Of a DNA stretch of 40,198 nucleotides, positions 29,210 to 39,070 are shown piece after piece. The notes under the pieces were generated by a model. That model saw only the letters and a program-made list of their open reading frames with translations, made no database searches and was not told the origin of the DNA. The position numbers were made by a program, and so were the translations under genes. Position 1 is the first letter of the stretch, and each line of letters opens with the position of its first letter. The DNA is from a virus: positions 1 through 40,198 of IMG/VR virus record IMGVR_UViG_3300045977_000165. One strand, written 5' to 3'.

Positions 29210-31139
29210 AAACGCGTGGTGGACGCAAAAGGATCCGAGAGACCTGGCGATTCGCGCGCGCGAATTCGCCGACGCGCTGCACAAGCGGCAGCACTTCGAG
29301 CGCCGAGCACGTGCCGAGGCGGCTCTTTTCCTCTACGGCGGTTCGACGCGGCTTTCGCTGTCGGGCGCGTCGTGGGAGCAGGGCTTGAGCGACGAGGACG
29401 TGCCTCCGTTCTTCAACCTGATCCAAACGGCGGTGGATTGGTTCACGTCGATGATGGTCCGGAACCGGATCCGGCCGTACTTCTTGACCGAGGCCGGGGA
29501 CAACGAGCTGCAGGAGAAAGCGCGTTGCGCGGGGCGTGCCGTCGAGGGGCTCATGCGGCAGCTCGGCGTCTGGGACGAGCTCGGCATGCTGCGTTGTCAG
29601 GACGGGCACCTATTCGAAGCGGGCGGAATCAAGTACGCGGCGGACTTCACGAATCGAAGGATCGTCGCGTCGCGTGTGCGCCCATGGGAGTTCTACGTTC
29701 CCGAGCGCGAGGCGCGTCTCGGCGTCCCGCGGCAATTCGTCCACGATCAGAACCCCGAGCGCAGCGTGCTCGCGTCGATGTTCGAGCCCGAGTCGGAGGA
29801 GTGGCAGGCCGTGATGGACGCGGAGCCCGAGCAGATCGACCCCGTCGAAAACGTGCCGGGCGACCATTCCGATCTCGTCCGTGCCTCCGAGCTCTGGCAC
29901 CTGCCGAGCGTGAAAGTCGATCTGAAAAACCCCGCGGCGTGGGGGCTCGACGATAACGGCGAACCCGATCCGGAAGTCGATCCGGGGCACGACGGCAAGC
30001 GGGTGATCGTGACGCGCGCGGGGCTGCTCGTCGCGGAGCCGTGGCCGCTCGATTACATCCCGGTCTCTTGGTACAAGCCGCGGCGCGACCCGGTGGGCTT
30101 TTGGTCGCGATCCATTCCCGAGACGCTCGCGGGGGCGCAGCTCGAGATCATGGACATCGCGCAGAAGATCCAGAGCATCATGCGCCGGCACGCGGTACCG
30201 CACCTCGTCGTTTGGAAGCAGGCGAATCTAAACCTGCAGAACGTGACGAACGACCACGCGGCCATTCTCGAAAGCTCTGTGCCGGCCGGGCAGGCCGCGT
30301 ACTACCTCACCCCGCAGGCCGTGCCGAGCGAGCTCTTCGCGCGCGAGGAGTCGATCATTCGGTGGGCCGAGAAGCAGCTCGGCGTGTCCGAGATGAGCCT
30401 CGCCGGCGTGAAGCCGCCGAGCATCGAGCACGCACCGGGTATGGAGCATCTCGCCGAGATGGAGATGATTCGGCACACGGCGGCTTTTCACTCGTTCGAG
30501 CGCACGCACCTCGACGACGCACGGATCATTGTTGATCTCTTGCGAATGCTCGCGCAGCGCGACGACGACATGGAGGTGGTTTTCGGCGAGTCGAAGCAGC
30601 TCGAGCGGTTCAAGATCAAAGACTTCGACATGGAGCGCGAGCAATACCACCTGAAAACGTGGCCGACGAACCTCTTCGCGCAGACGCCCACGGCGAAGTT
30701 CCGCCAGGTCAAGGAATTCCACGCGGCCGGGCTCTTCGCGAACACGCCCGAGGCGCGCGCGGCGCGCCGTGCGATGGGAACGCCGGACGTCGAGGAGATC
30801 AGCGGCGATATGGAAGCCGAGCAAGACAACATCGAGGAGCGGCTGCGCCTCGCGATTCAGGGTGCACCGGATTACCAGTGGATCCCGACGCCCGACATGG
30901 ACCTCGCGCTCGCCAAAACCAAGGCAAAGGCGCGAATCAATCGGCTCGAGGCAGAGCACGAAGAACCCGAAGCGATCGACCGCGTGCGGACTTTCTGGAA
31001 GCTCGCAGATCGCCTCGAAAAACAAGCAATGGCCGAGCAGGTGCAGGCGCAAGAGGGAGTCGCACCCGACGCGGCTCCACCCGAACCGCCGATCCCGCCC
31101 GAGCCGACGTTACCTAACGCCCCACCGATGGCCGCATAG
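29202..31139 (+). CDS. Portal protein (head-tail connector), 645 aa
   Basis: Position after the large terminase and before scaffold and capsid, size, and internal features all fit the portal of short-tailed phages. The N-terminal part has FFNLIQTAVDWFTSMMVRNR and the later RPWEFYVPERE. A central helical part has PETLAGAQLEIMDIAQKIQS. A long C-terminal helical region with IDRVRTFWKLADRLEKQ and a Pro/Ala tail follows. It forms the dodecameric DNA channel. The family match is by pattern, not by alignment. Confidence 0.85.
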   Translation: MLENAWWTQKDPRDLAIRAREFADALHKRQHFERRARAEAALFLYGGSTRLSLSGASWEQGLSDEDVPPFFNLIQTAVDWFTSMMVRNRIRPYFLTEAGDNELQEKARCAGRAVEGLMRQLGVWDELGMLRCQDGHLFEAGGIKYAADFTNRRIVASRVRPWEFYVPEREARLGVPRQFVHDQNPERSVLASMFEPESEEWQAVMDAEPEQIDPVENVPGDHSDLVRASELWHLPSVKVDLKNPAAWGLDDNGEPDPEVDPGHDGKRVIVTRAGLLVAEPWPLDYIPVSWYKPRRDPVGFWSRSIPETLAGAQLEIMDIAQKIQSIMRRHAVPHLVVWKQANLNLQNVTNDHAAILESSVPAGQAAYYLTPQAVPSELFAREESIIRWAEKQLGVSEMSLAGVKPPSIEHAPGMEHLAEMEMIRHTAAFHSFERTHLDDARIIVDLLRMLAQRDDDMEVVFGESKQLERFKIKDFDMEREQYHLKTWPTNLFAQTPTAKFRQVKEFHAAGLFANTPEARAARRAMGTPDVEEISGDMEAEQDNIEERLRLAIQGAPDYQWIPTPDMDLALAKTKAKARINRLEAEHEEPEAIDRVRTFWKLADRLEKQAMAEQVQAQEGVAPDAAPPEPPIPPEPTLPNAPPMAA

Positions 31140-31151
31140 GAGTGAACGACC

Positions 31152-32357
31152 ATGACCCAAGCAGCGCAGCAAGCAAAGACGAACGGCGCGGCCGCAAAGC
31201 CGGCGCCGGCTACGAACGAAGTCGAAACCGAAGCGGAGGCACCGAGCCTGATTGACATGCTGAACGGCTCCGCGGAGCTTCCAGAGCGCGAAGAGCAGGA
31301 CGAGACCGAAGCCACGGACGACGAAGCCGCGGAAGAAACTGCCGACGACGAGACCGAAGGCGAAGAGCCGAGTCAGCCCGAAGCAGCGGCGGCTGGCGAC
31401 GACGAAGCCGAAGGAGCCGGCGACGACGGGGACGAGCAGAACGACGAGGAGGTACGAAAGGCGTTTGCACCCGAGGCGCTCAAGACGGCGGCGGGGGTGA
31501 AGCGAGCCGCGGAGATCGCGACGAAGATGCGCGAGGCAGCCGAGCACCGGCAGAAGCGTCTCGATCGCTTTGATCGGCGCCTGCACAAGCGGGAACGCAA
31601 CTGGAACGCGAAGAAAACCGAGGAGCAGCAGGGCATCGAAAACGAAAAGGCCACGGGGCGTCACATGGTGGCGCTGCTCGGGCAGATGCGCCGGGGCAAC
31701 GCGCGCGAGCGGCTGGCGGCGCTATCGGCTCTGACCGGGGTGCCGGGCGTCGAACTGATCGAGGAGCTCAACACGGGGATCCTTGCCGACGGGAAGCAGC
31801 CGGCGCCGAGCCGTGAGGTTCTCGAGCTGCGCGCGACCGTCGAGCAGCTGCTGCAGGAGCAGGCAGCGCGCGAGGAGCAGAGCGCGCAGGCGCACGCGCA
31901 AGCGAACCGAAACGCGAAGATCGAGCGCATCGATCACCACCGGCGCGAAGCGGCCGAGCTCGGCACCGACGCGGAAAAGTATCCACTTGTTGCCGCGGAG
32001 ATCGAAAAGTGGGGCGAGCCCATGAGTGCGCAGGTTGGCGACTGGGTGGTGAAGTTCATCACCGATCACTACAAGAAAACTGGTGCTCGACTTGACAAGG
32101 CGACCGCTCTCGGTAAGTTGAACGCACGTTTGGCTGCAAAGTCAGGCGAGCCCCGCAAGGGGAGTTCGGTTCGGGACCCCGCAAAAAGCCCGGTAGCCCA
32201 GCGCCGGAGCGCTGGAAGAGGCGTAACGGTCACACCAGACCTCGCCGATCGCTCTACCGGCTCTGCTCGAGAGCTCAGTCGGGACGAACGGATCGACGAG
32301 CTTGCGCGCGACCCGGAGGCGCTTCGCGGGATGGGGCTCGGCGCGTTCATCGACTGA
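31152..32357 (+). CDS. Scaffold-like head assembly protein, 401 aa
   Basis: The N-terminal third is extremely acidic (about residues 40-105 are mostly Glu, Asp and Ala). The middle (about 120-270) is a long coiled coil with RQKRLDRFDRRLHKRERNWN and EVLELRATVEQLLQEQAARE. The C-terminal 70 residues are basic and disordered, suited to capsid binding. Position between portal and major capsid genes is that of a scaffold. AGGAG at 31138-31142 precedes the ATG by nine bases. Confidence 0.82.
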   Translation: MTQAAQQAKTNGAAAKPAPATNEVETEAEAPSLIDMLNGSAELPEREEQDETEATDDEAAEETADDETEGEEPSQPEAAAAGDDEAEGAGDDGDEQNDEEVRKAFAPEALKTAAGVKRAAEIATKMREAAEHRQKRLDRFDRRLHKRERNWNAKKTEEQQGIENEKATGRHMVALLGQMRRGNARERLAALSALTGVPGVELIEELNTGILADGKQPAPSREVLELRATVEQLLQEQAAREEQSAQAHAQANRNAKIERIDHHRREAAELGTDAEKYPLVAAEIEKWGEPMSAQVGDWVVKFITDHYKKTGARLDKATALGKLNARLAAKSGEPRKGSSVRDPAKSPVAQRRSAGRGVTVTPDLADRSTGSARELSRDERIDELARDPEALRGMGLGAFID

Positions 32358-32416
32358 ACAGCCAGTGAGCTCGGCACCCGCGGCGCGCGTCGGAGATCGC
32401 GCTCCCACGGGTTCCG

Positions 32417-33670
32417 ATGGCATCAGCGAGCAATACCGCGAACGTAAGCCTACTCCGCAGGCTGTTCGGGAACGACATGGCGGACATGCGGTGGAAGAAA
32501 GATCCGTATCTCCGCGACGTGAAGAAAGACACGAGCGGGTTCGGAGAAGGGCGCTACACCGTAGTGAGGATCGGGCAGACGACCGGTATCGCCGGCTCGT
32601 TCACCGAGGCGCTCAACAACCAAAACCCGACCGCCGAACGGCGCTTTTTCGTGACGGACCGCACGATCTATGCGGTTTTCAGCATGAAAGGCTCGTTTTT
32701 GCGCAAGGCGCGGGGCAAGCCGAATTCGCTGCTGAAAGGCTACGAATCGCAGGCGCGTTCTGCCATGTACGACTTCGACACCGTGCTCGCGGACGCGGCA
32801 TGGAACGACGTCGGTGGGTCGAAGGGCCAGATCAGCGCGTCGCAAAACCTGGCGTCGAACGTTCTGACGTTCCGAAACGCGAAGGCGCTTTTCGGAATGA
32901 ACTGGCTCGGCAAGAAAATCACGTTCGCTTCGGATAGCGGCGCGGGTACCTCGCCGGCGGGTGAGCGTGGCGTTGCGGGCGTCCCGACGACGCTCACCGT
33001 TACCGGTGTGAACCATTCGGCGAACACGCTCACTCTGAGCGCAGCGCTGAACACGGTGCCGGGAATCACGGTCAACGACTTCATCTTTGTGGCCGGTTTC
33101 TACGCGGTGTCCCTCACGGGAAAGCGCGGCTGGAACCCGATCACGGCCCCGACGGGTGGTGACTCGCACTTCGGCGTCGATCGCACGGAAGCGGTCGAGC
33201 AGCTGTCGGGCTGGCGCCAACCGTCGGCAGGTCTCCGTGAGCACACGTTGATCGAGGCGATGACCCTCGGCGACATGGCGAACACCGAGACGGCGCGTTG
33301 CTACACCAACGGCGTCGACTGGAAGGAGATCGTCAAGGAAGTCGGTTCCAAGTACGTGCGCGAGGTGAACGTCGGAAAGCAGGGCATCGGCGCGAAGGGC
33401 CTCGCGGTGTTTGCACCGCAGGGCGAGTGCATGGTGCTCGCGACGAACCGCGTTCCCGTCGGGAATGCGTGGGTCGGTGACCCGGCGCAGGACGTGCTTC
33501 GGAGCGAGGGAGAGATCCCGCAGATCCTGAACGAGGACAAGGTGGGGCCGATGCTGCGATCGGCTTCCGACGACGCTTACCAGAGCCGGCTCGGTGGCGA
33601 CGCGAACTTCATGCCGGACGACACGGCGAACAAGCTCGGGCCCGGCGCCTGGGTGATCGTTACATGGTGA
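32417..33670 (+). CDS. Major capsid protein, 417 aa
   Basis: Place after the scaffold, length and composition fit an HK97-fold capsid protein of the T7/P22 type. The N-arm has DPYLRDVKKDTSGFGEGRYT, alternating strands follow, and late segments include AQDVLRSEGEIPQILNEDKV and the final strand PGAWVIVTW. There is no upstream protease gene, so no processing is expected. The ATG at 32417 lacks a good ribosome-binding site, and an in-frame ATG at 32477 is possible. The 59 bases upstream hold no gene. Confidence 0.85.
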   Translation: MASASNTANVSLLRRLFGNDMADMRWKKDPYLRDVKKDTSGFGEGRYTVVRIGQTTGIAGSFTEALNNQNPTAERRFFVTDRTIYAVFSMKGSFLRKARGKPNSLLKGYESQARSAMYDFDTVLADAAWNDVGGSKGQISASQNLASNVLTFRNAKALFGMNWLGKKITFASDSGAGTSPAGERGVAGVPTTLTVTGVNHSANTLTLSAALNTVPGITVNDFIFVAGFYAVSLTGKRGWNPITAPTGGDSHFGVDRTEAVEQLSGWRQPSAGLREHTLIEAMTLGDMANTETARCYTNGVDWKEIVKEVGSKYVREVNVGKQGIGAKGLAVFAPQGECMVLATNRVPVGNAWVGDPAQDVLRSEGEIPQILNEDKVGPMLRSASDDAYQSRLGGDANFMPDDTANKLGPGAWVIVTW

Positions 33671-33677
33671 GGACGTC

Positions 33678-34220
33678 ATGGGTCAACCTGCAAACGTAAT
33701 CAAGAAGATCGGCGGAGAGCTCGCACAGGACGAGGGCGGCGTCGGAACGGCAAACCGGCTTTTCGACTTCGCTGTTTCCTTCCAAAAACCCGCGGCGGAC
33801 GGCGCGGCGGGTACTGCCACGGCGTCGACGAAGGGCAACGGTGTGAACGGAATCAACGGGTCGTTTTCGAACCCGTTCGACTTCGATCTCGCGGTCGTTG
33901 GTTTCCTCATTTCGCCGAACGCGGCGTTGGTCGCTGATAACGCGAACTACGCAACGATCGCCGTGGAAACGGACGACGCGGCGGACGGGGCGCCCGCGGC
34001 GGCTCTGTCGGTCACCACGCAAGTGGCGGCGCCGGGCTCGAACACGTGGGCAACGGACGTTTGCCAGCGTGTCGATCTCTCGACGGTCGGGACGAAGGGC
34101 GTGCTCGGAACGGCGCAACGGCTCCGCCCCGGCGCGAACCTCTTCCTGTCGATCGCGAAGACGGGTACCGGCGTGGTCGTGCCCATCTGCAACATCACCG
34201 TTCTCCTTCGGAGGCTGTAA
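33678..34220 (+). CDS. Head structural/decoration protein candidate, 180 aa
   Basis: It is beta-rich, soluble and Gly/Ala/Thr-rich (VNGINGSFSNPFDFDLAVVG, later TGTGVVVPICNITVLLRRL). It directly follows the capsid gene with GAGGACGTC before the ATG. Decoration or head-stabilising proteins usually stand here. The role is inferred from position. Confidence 0.75.
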   Translation: MGQPANVIKKIGGELAQDEGGVGTANRLFDFAVSFQKPAADGAAGTATASTKGNGVNGINGSFSNPFDFDLAVVGFLISPNAALVADNANYATIAVETDDAADGAPAAALSVTTQVAAPGSNTWATDVCQRVDLSTVGTKGVLGTAQRLRPGANLFLSIAKTGTGVVVPICNITVLLRRL

Positions 34221-34222
34221 TC

Positions 34223-34621
34223 ATGGGCGTGCCGATTCATAACCCCGTGCGCGGAAACGGCGTCGAGCGTCGGAGCGTGGCGATCTCGTTCTTCCCGAAC
34301 GGCGCCGCGAACCCGACGACTTGGCGGGACCCGAACGACGACGTGCTCGCGGTGACGCGCACGGGGCAGTCGGCATACGAGATCGAGCTGCAGTATCCGG
34401 TGCAAAAGATCCTCTCTTGCACCGTGACGCCGCAGCTCGCGGCCGGCGCGGACGCCTTCCCCCAGGTGGGCGTGACGAGCAACACGGAAGGCACCGCGAA
34501 TAACCTCAAGGTGCCGATCCGTCTCCTTGCCGGCGGCGCTGCTGCCGGCGAGGTGGCCGCGAACGCGGACAACAGGGTCAACGTGCAGCTCGAGCTCGAG
34601 CTTTCCACGGTGGCCGTCTGA
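34223..34621 (+). CDS. Small beta-rich structural protein, 132 aa
   Basis: Regular strands (RRSVAISFFPNG, YEIELQYPVQKILSCTVTPQ, VNVQLELELSTVAV) suggest a beta sandwich. It is coupled to the next gene by TGATG. It is probably a head or fibre accessory protein. The start ATG at 34223 is chosen after GGAGGCTGTAATC. No family is recognised. Confidence 0.75.
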   Translation: MGVPIHNPVRGNGVERRSVAISFFPNGAANPTTWRDPNDDVLAVTRTGQSAYEIELQYPVQKILSCTVTPQLAAGADAFPQVGVTSNTEGTANNLKVPIRLLAGGAAAGEVAANADNRVNVQLELELSTVAV

Positions 34622-34881
34622 TGGCGCTCGAGGACTTCGCAGGAAAGCCGGAATCGGACGCCGAAGGCGACGATCTGCCGGTCACCGAGGGCGGGAGCCC
34701 GATGGCGGCCAAGCGCCGGGCGGTGCAACGCATGTTCGCGGCAGCGAAAAAGGGCGACTGGAAAGCGGCCGCCCATGCTTTCGCCGACGCGTTTGCAGCC
34801 TGCGAAGAGTACGAGGACGACGACGACGACGAGGAGTCGGGCGGCCTGTACGACGACGAGGGCGACGACGAGGAGGCGTAG
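34621..34881 (+). CDS. Small protein with acidic C-terminal tail, 86 aa
   Basis: The central helix (AAKRRAVQRMFAAAKKGDWK, then AAAHAFADAFAACEEY) is followed by a tail that is almost only Asp, Glu and Gly. Short helical proteins with acidic tails are frequent in phage head modules. The role is unknown. The ATG overlaps the previous stop. Confidence 0.78.
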   Translation: MALEDFAGKPESDAEGDDLPVTEGGSPMAAKRRAVQRMFAAAKKGDWKAAAHAFADAFAACEEYEDDDDDEESGGLYDDEGDDEEA

Positions 34882-34887
34882 CGCACC

Positions 34888-35601
34888 GTGGCGAGCGTCA
34901 AGCTTTCCACGGTGCGGGACATTGCGCGGCTCTACGCGGACTCGCGCCCGGGCGGCGGCAAAAAGAAGTTCATCGAAAACCAGAAGGTGAACGGGCTCGT
35001 GAACCTCGCCCTGCGCGAGCTCTACGAGCTTTTGGTGCGTGCGCAGGGGCACGAGTACTACGAGACGGTCGACACGTCGCTTTCGACGGCGGCGGGCGTT
35101 TCCACGGTGGCCCTGCCGGCGACGTTTTTCCGGCTGCTCTCGCTCGCCTTGCGGTGGGGACCGAAGGATCTCGAGCCGGTGGATGCACTCGAATCGATCG
35201 ACGATCGGGCGGGGCTCGTCCGGTATGGCGTGTGGGGGCGGGATTCCGAGAAGGCGTTTCGCCTGCGCGGGTCGGTGATCGAGTTCTTCCCGACCCCGAC
35301 GGCGGTTGTTGCGCTCGAGATCCGCCACGTCCCGACGTTTTCGGATCTCACGACCGAAGACTCGACTTTCGACTCGATCAACGGGTGGGAACGCCTCGTG
35401 GGGCTTCGCGTGGCGCTCGAGATGCTCACGATCGGTGGAGACTCGACGACGGCGGTGCGGCAGCTGTACGACGGCGAGCTCGAGCGGATTCAGAGAATCG
35501 CGGGTGAGCGCGCGGCAGCGCATCCTGCGCGCGTGCGTGACGTCGTATACGAGGAAGGGCGGCGGCGTGGCTCGTGGCGCCGGCTCGGGGGTGTGCCGTG
35601 A
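34888..35601 (+). CDS. Head-tail adaptor-like protein (tail tubular A type), 237 aa
   Basis: An N-terminal helix bundle (VRDIARLYADSRPGGGKKKF, then VNGLVNLALRELYELLVRAQ), a beta part (VALPATFFRLLSLALRWG, IEFFPTPTAVVALEIRHVP) and a C-terminal helix (ERLVGLRVALEMLTIGGDST) resemble adaptor proteins placed under the portal in short-tailed phages, such as T7 gp11 or P22 gp4. The position between head genes and the nozzle gene agrees. The start is GTG 34888 with AGGAGG upstream. Confidence 0.7.
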   Translation: MASVKLSTVRDIARLYADSRPGGGKKKFIENQKVNGLVNLALRELYELLVRAQGHEYYETVDTSLSTAAGVSTVALPATFFRLLSLALRWGPKDLEPVDALESIDDRAGLVRYGVWGRDSEKAFRLRGSVIEFFPTPTAVVALEIRHVPTFSDLTTEDSTFDSINGWERLVGLRVALEMLTIGGDSTTAVRQLYDGELERIQRIAGERAAAHPARVRDVVYEEGRRRGSWRRLGGVP

Positions 35602-36005
35602 AGTACCGAAGCATTCGCGAATTCGCGACGCACGACCCCGTGCGCCTGCGTTCGGACCTGCAACGCCAGAGTCAGGCGCTCGAGGACGCCTTCGCCGACG
35701 TAAACCGCGACTTTCTGCAGCGGTGGCGCATCGTGAAAGTGACCGACGCGCTTTACCAGGCTGCGCACGGCGAGCTGATTCTCGCCGGATACAACACCGA
35801 CACGGTGATCGTGCTTCCGGCGTCTAGTGAGCAGACGGGCGGGCTCGCGGTGCGCGTGGTTTTCGCGGGCGGGTCCGGTTCTATCACCGTCCAAGCGCCG
35901 TCCGGGCAGACGGTGAACAGCGTGGAAACGCAAGCGTTCGGCGGGTCGTACGGGTTCAAGGAATACGTCGACGACGGGCTCGGCGCTTGGTGGGGGTCAC
36001 TCTGA
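35598..36005 (+). CDS. Small protein before the nozzle gene, 135 aa
   Basis: A helical first half (RLRSDLQRQSQALEDAFADV) is followed by a beta half (TDTVIVLPASSEQTGGLAVR, later GSITVQAPSGQTVN). It starts at GTG 35598 (GTGA) and ends in the TGATG that starts the nozzle gene. A helical stalk followed by a beta head suggests a small tail knob or fibre-adaptor subunit. This is inference. Confidence 0.75.
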   Translation: MKYRSIREFATHDPVRLRSDLQRQSQALEDAFADVNRDFLQRWRIVKVTDALYQAAHGELILAGYNTDTVIVLPASSEQTGGLAVRVVFAGGSGSITVQAPSGQTVNSVETQAFGGSYGFKEYVDDGLGAWWGSL

Positions 36006-39000
36006 TGGGACAGCCGATCTGGCCGATCCCGCTGATTCCCGGAATCCGGCAGGACGTCGATCGCGCCCTGTTGCCGCTCGGCTCCATTGTCGACGCGACG
36101 GGCGTGCGCCTGCGGAAGAACGCGATCGCAAAGGCGAACGGCATGGTGGACGCCGGGGTCACCGCGTCGGTGGGGGTTTTTTCAGGGCCGTGTGACGCGC
36201 TCGGGTACGCCGCGGGGCGCGAAGTGGCGGTCATGGCCGGGCGTGCGTGGGCTCGGCAGAACACGGGGGATACGTGGGTGGAAACGGGGCGGGCGTCGCG
36301 AGCGCGCCCGGTCAAGGCGCACTGGGGTGCGTTCACCGATGCCGCGAGCGGCGTGATTCATTCGGCGTGCGCGGCAATCGGAGACTACGTCGCGACCGCA
36401 CACTACGACGGCGACGGGGTGCAAGTCGCGGTTATGGATCCGAGCGGGCTCCGGCGGGCGGCGGGCACCTTTTTCGGGAACGATCGGCCGCGACTCTTTG
36501 CGGTGGGCAGCACCTTCGTGCTCACCATGCGGGACATCTCGACCGGCGAGCTCATCGGGGCGACGATCAACAGCACGACGCTCGCGATCTCGGGTGGCTC
36601 GCTGTTTTCGACCCAACACACTGCGGGCCAGATCTACGACACTGCGCCGTTCAACTCCACGCACTTTCTCTGCGTGCGCCGCACCGCGGCGACGACGATC
36701 CGCGTGAGCCTTTTCGCGCTCAACTTCACGGAATCGGCTTTCCAGACGGTCGCCTGCTTCGACAATGACGTAACGGCGGCATCGGTGTACGGGACCGACG
36801 GGGAAAACATCTTTGCAACCTTCTCGCAGACGGCGGCGAGTGTGCAGCAGATCGCCGCGTTCGCGGAAGATCTCTCCTCGACGATCTTCGCCCCGACGAA
36901 CTTTCAGACGAACGCACCCGGCTCTACGCCCGCGGTCATGACCAGGCGCGACGCTACGAGCGTTTGGCTGGTTTTCGAGGAGATCTTCAATTCCCCGACG
37001 CGGTATCAAACGCGGGTGCGAGCCTACGACACGTCGCTAGGGCTCATCCCTGCGGCGAATGCGTACGTGTGGCACACGCGGATCGCGTCTCGCCCGTGGG
37101 CCGGCGACACGTCGCAGATGAGCATCTGGTTGCAGACGGACTGCGGCGCCACTTGGCGAACGCAGCGACGCTACACGCTTGTGACGCTGTCGATGGACGA
37201 GGATGTGCCTTCAAGCTTTGGCATGTTCCTCGAGCCCGAGTTTTCGCCCGACGAGCGTTCGAACGAGCAGCAAAGCTTTCATCCACCCGAAGTGGCCTTT
37301 CGCGCGAGCACGCGCGGTTACTTCCCGGCGCTTGCGACGATTCGGACGCGAACGCCGACGTCGGCCGGCACGGCGGCTTTAGTCGTCTACGAGTGGGAAA
37401 CCGAGGCGGGTTTCGACGGACGCGGGCGGCAGGTCGGCGAGGTGGGAGGCTTGGGCGTTGTCTTCGGCGGTGGGCTGCAGGAATTGCCGAGCTCGCGGAT
37501 TAACCCGGTCGGATTGAACACGATCGCGCGCGGCTCCGAGAATGGCTTCATGTACGCGCCGGCGATCCTATCGGCCACGCCTGTCAACGGAGGGAGCCTT
37601 ACGACGAGCGCGCTGTACCAGTTCGTCGCCGTATTCGAGTACGTCACGCCGGACGGGCTGCGCACGCGCTCGGCGCCGTCGAACATCGCCACCGCAACGC
37701 CAAGTGGCACCGATCTTTCGGTGGAATTGGAGATCTCGACGGCGCCCACGACTGAGCGAGAATTCTCGTCGCCACCGAATAGAGCGGTCGTGCACGTGTA
37801 CGGAACGGTGGGCAACGGAAACACGTTCCAGCGGCTTACGGGTGACGCGGGGCTTACCCCCGGCGTCGGCGACTCGGCCAACGGAATCATCACTTTCACG
37901 GCGACGACGGGCGACGCCACGACGCGCACGCACGAACCCGTGTACACGGACGTGGGCGGAACGAAGGCGAATCAGCCGGCGCCGGCCCACCGTTTCGGGT
38001 GGGTGGGTGCGGGGCGCCCGTGGGTTGGCGGGCTGTTCAACCCGCAGATCGTGGAGTGCGGCAAACCGAGCGTACCGAACGAGCCGGCGCAATTCACACG
38101 GCACGGCGCGTTTCGCTGCCTTTTGCCGGAGGCGTGCACCGGTGGCGCGTGGCTCGATAACGCAACGGTGCTTTTCACGCTCACGGGGATCTACCTCGTG
38201 CCCGGAACGGGTCCGGAAGCGAACGGCTCGCCCGGCGTCGCGACGCCGCAACGACTCCCGTCGACTGTGGGGTGCATCGACTTCCGCTCGATTGTCGAGA
38301 TGCCTGCGGGGCTCGGATTTCAGTCGCGGCGCGGTTACGAGATCTTGCCCCGCGGCTTCGGGGAACCGCGCCTCATCTCGTCGCCGGTGCAGGATGCACT
38401 GCGCGGGCGTCGGGTGATCTCGGCGACGGTGACGGGACATGCCGGCTCTGACTTCGCCGACGCAGAGCGACTCGGCGAGCGGCTGCTCGTGCTTTCGGCG
38501 ATCGATCCGGCTCTTGCGAGCGACCCGGGCGTGCGGCTCGTGTTCGACCTGGACGCGGAGCGGTGGATCTCGATCGATCCAGCGTTCGCGGATTCTGGCT
38601 CAATCGGCGAGGTGCTCACGACGTGGGACGGACGTCTCGTGGCTGCATCGCGGACGGGTACCAACATTCGGATCGAGGACCCGACCGACTGGGGAAGCGT
38701 GGAGGAGGTACCAATGGCGATCACGGTCGCCGACGCTCGCCCGTTCGGAATCATGAGCCGAGGCACGGTGAAGCGGTTTCAGCTGCTCGGGGAATTCCGC
38801 GCCGAGTCCACGCTAACGACCGAGCTCTACGTCGACGGGCACTACAGCGACCCAACCGAGCTCGACGAGCAGACGTTGCACGACGAGACCGGCGACAAGT
38901 TCCTATGTGAGTGGGAGATGCCCGAACGGGACGTGAACGCCCTCGGCTGGCGTTTTTCGGTGTCGTCGGCGACGGACGAGCCGAACGAGGGCGTGGTGCT

Positions 39001-39070
39001 TCTCGCGCTCGGGCTTGAAGGTGATTCCCTCACGGGTCGGCCCCAAGTCGGTGCAGAAAGGCGGGCATAA
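36005..39070 (+). CDS. Large tail protein, nozzle-like (tail tubular B type), 1021 aa
   Basis: The N-terminus (GQPIWPIPLIPGIRQDVDRA, then LLPLGSIVDATGVRLRKN) follows the opening of nozzle proteins that form the distal tube in short-tailed phages. The body is beta-rich, with many blades of 50-70 residues and Trp-containing turns, compatible with beta-propellers. A fibronectin-like part is suggested near residues 530-640 (LYQFVAVFEYVTPDGLRTRS). The C-terminal part contains VFDLDAERWISIDPAFA. The family match is by N-terminal pattern and gene order only. Confidence 0.72.
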   Translation: MGQPIWPIPLIPGIRQDVDRALLPLGSIVDATGVRLRKNAIAKANGMVDAGVTASVGVFSGPCDALGYAAGREVAVMAGRAWARQNTGDTWVETGRASRARPVKAHWGAFTDAASGVIHSACAAIGDYVATAHYDGDGVQVAVMDPSGLRRAAGTFFGNDRPRLFAVGSTFVLTMRDISTGELIGATINSTTLAISGGSLFSTQHTAGQIYDTAPFNSTHFLCVRRTAATTIRVSLFALNFTESAFQTVACFDNDVTAASVYGTDGENIFATFSQTAASVQQIAAFAEDLSSTIFAPTNFQTNAPGSTPAVMTRRDATSVWLVFEEIFNSPTRYQTRVRAYDTSLGLIPAANAYVWHTRIASRPWAGDTSQMSIWLQTDCGATWRTQRRYTLVTLSMDEDVPSSFGMFLEPEFSPDERSNEQQSFHPPEVAFRASTRGYFPALATIRTRTPTSAGTAALVVYEWETEAGFDGRGRQVGEVGGLGVVFGGGLQELPSSRINPVGLNTIARGSENGFMYAPAILSATPVNGGSLTTSALYQFVAVFEYVTPDGLRTRSAPSNIATATPSGTDLSVELEISTAPTTEREFSSPPNRAVVHVYGTVGNGNTFQRLTGDAGLTPGVGDSANGIITFTATTGDATTRTHEPVYTDVGGTKANQPAPAHRFGWVGAGRPWVGGLFNPQIVECGKPSVPNEPAQFTRHGAFRCLLPEACTGGAWLDNATVLFTLTGIYLVPGTGPEANGSPGVATPQRLPSTVGCIDFRSIVEMPAGLGFQSRRGYEILPRGFGEPRLISSPVQDALRGRRVISATVTGHAGSDFADAERLGERLLVLSAIDPALASDPGVRLVFDLDAERWISIDPAFADSGSIGEVLTTWDGRLVAASRTGTNIRIEDPTDWGSVEEVPMAITVADARPFGIMSRGTVKRFQLLGEFRAESTLTTELYVDGHYSDPTELDEQTLHDETGDKFLCEWEMPERDVNALGWRFSVSSATDEPNEGVVLLALGLEGDSLTGRPQVGAERRA

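Noticed and set aside
28048-29388. 446-codon open frame on the plus strand in another frame
   Set aside because: It overlaps the terminase and portal genes out of frame and is almost only Arg, Gly and Ala.
32450-33679. 409-codon open frame on the minus strand
   Set aside because: Antisense to the major capsid gene, with typical shadow composition.
34237-35523. 428-codon open frame on the minus strand
   Set aside because: It spans several well-supported rightward head genes and has no recognisable domains.
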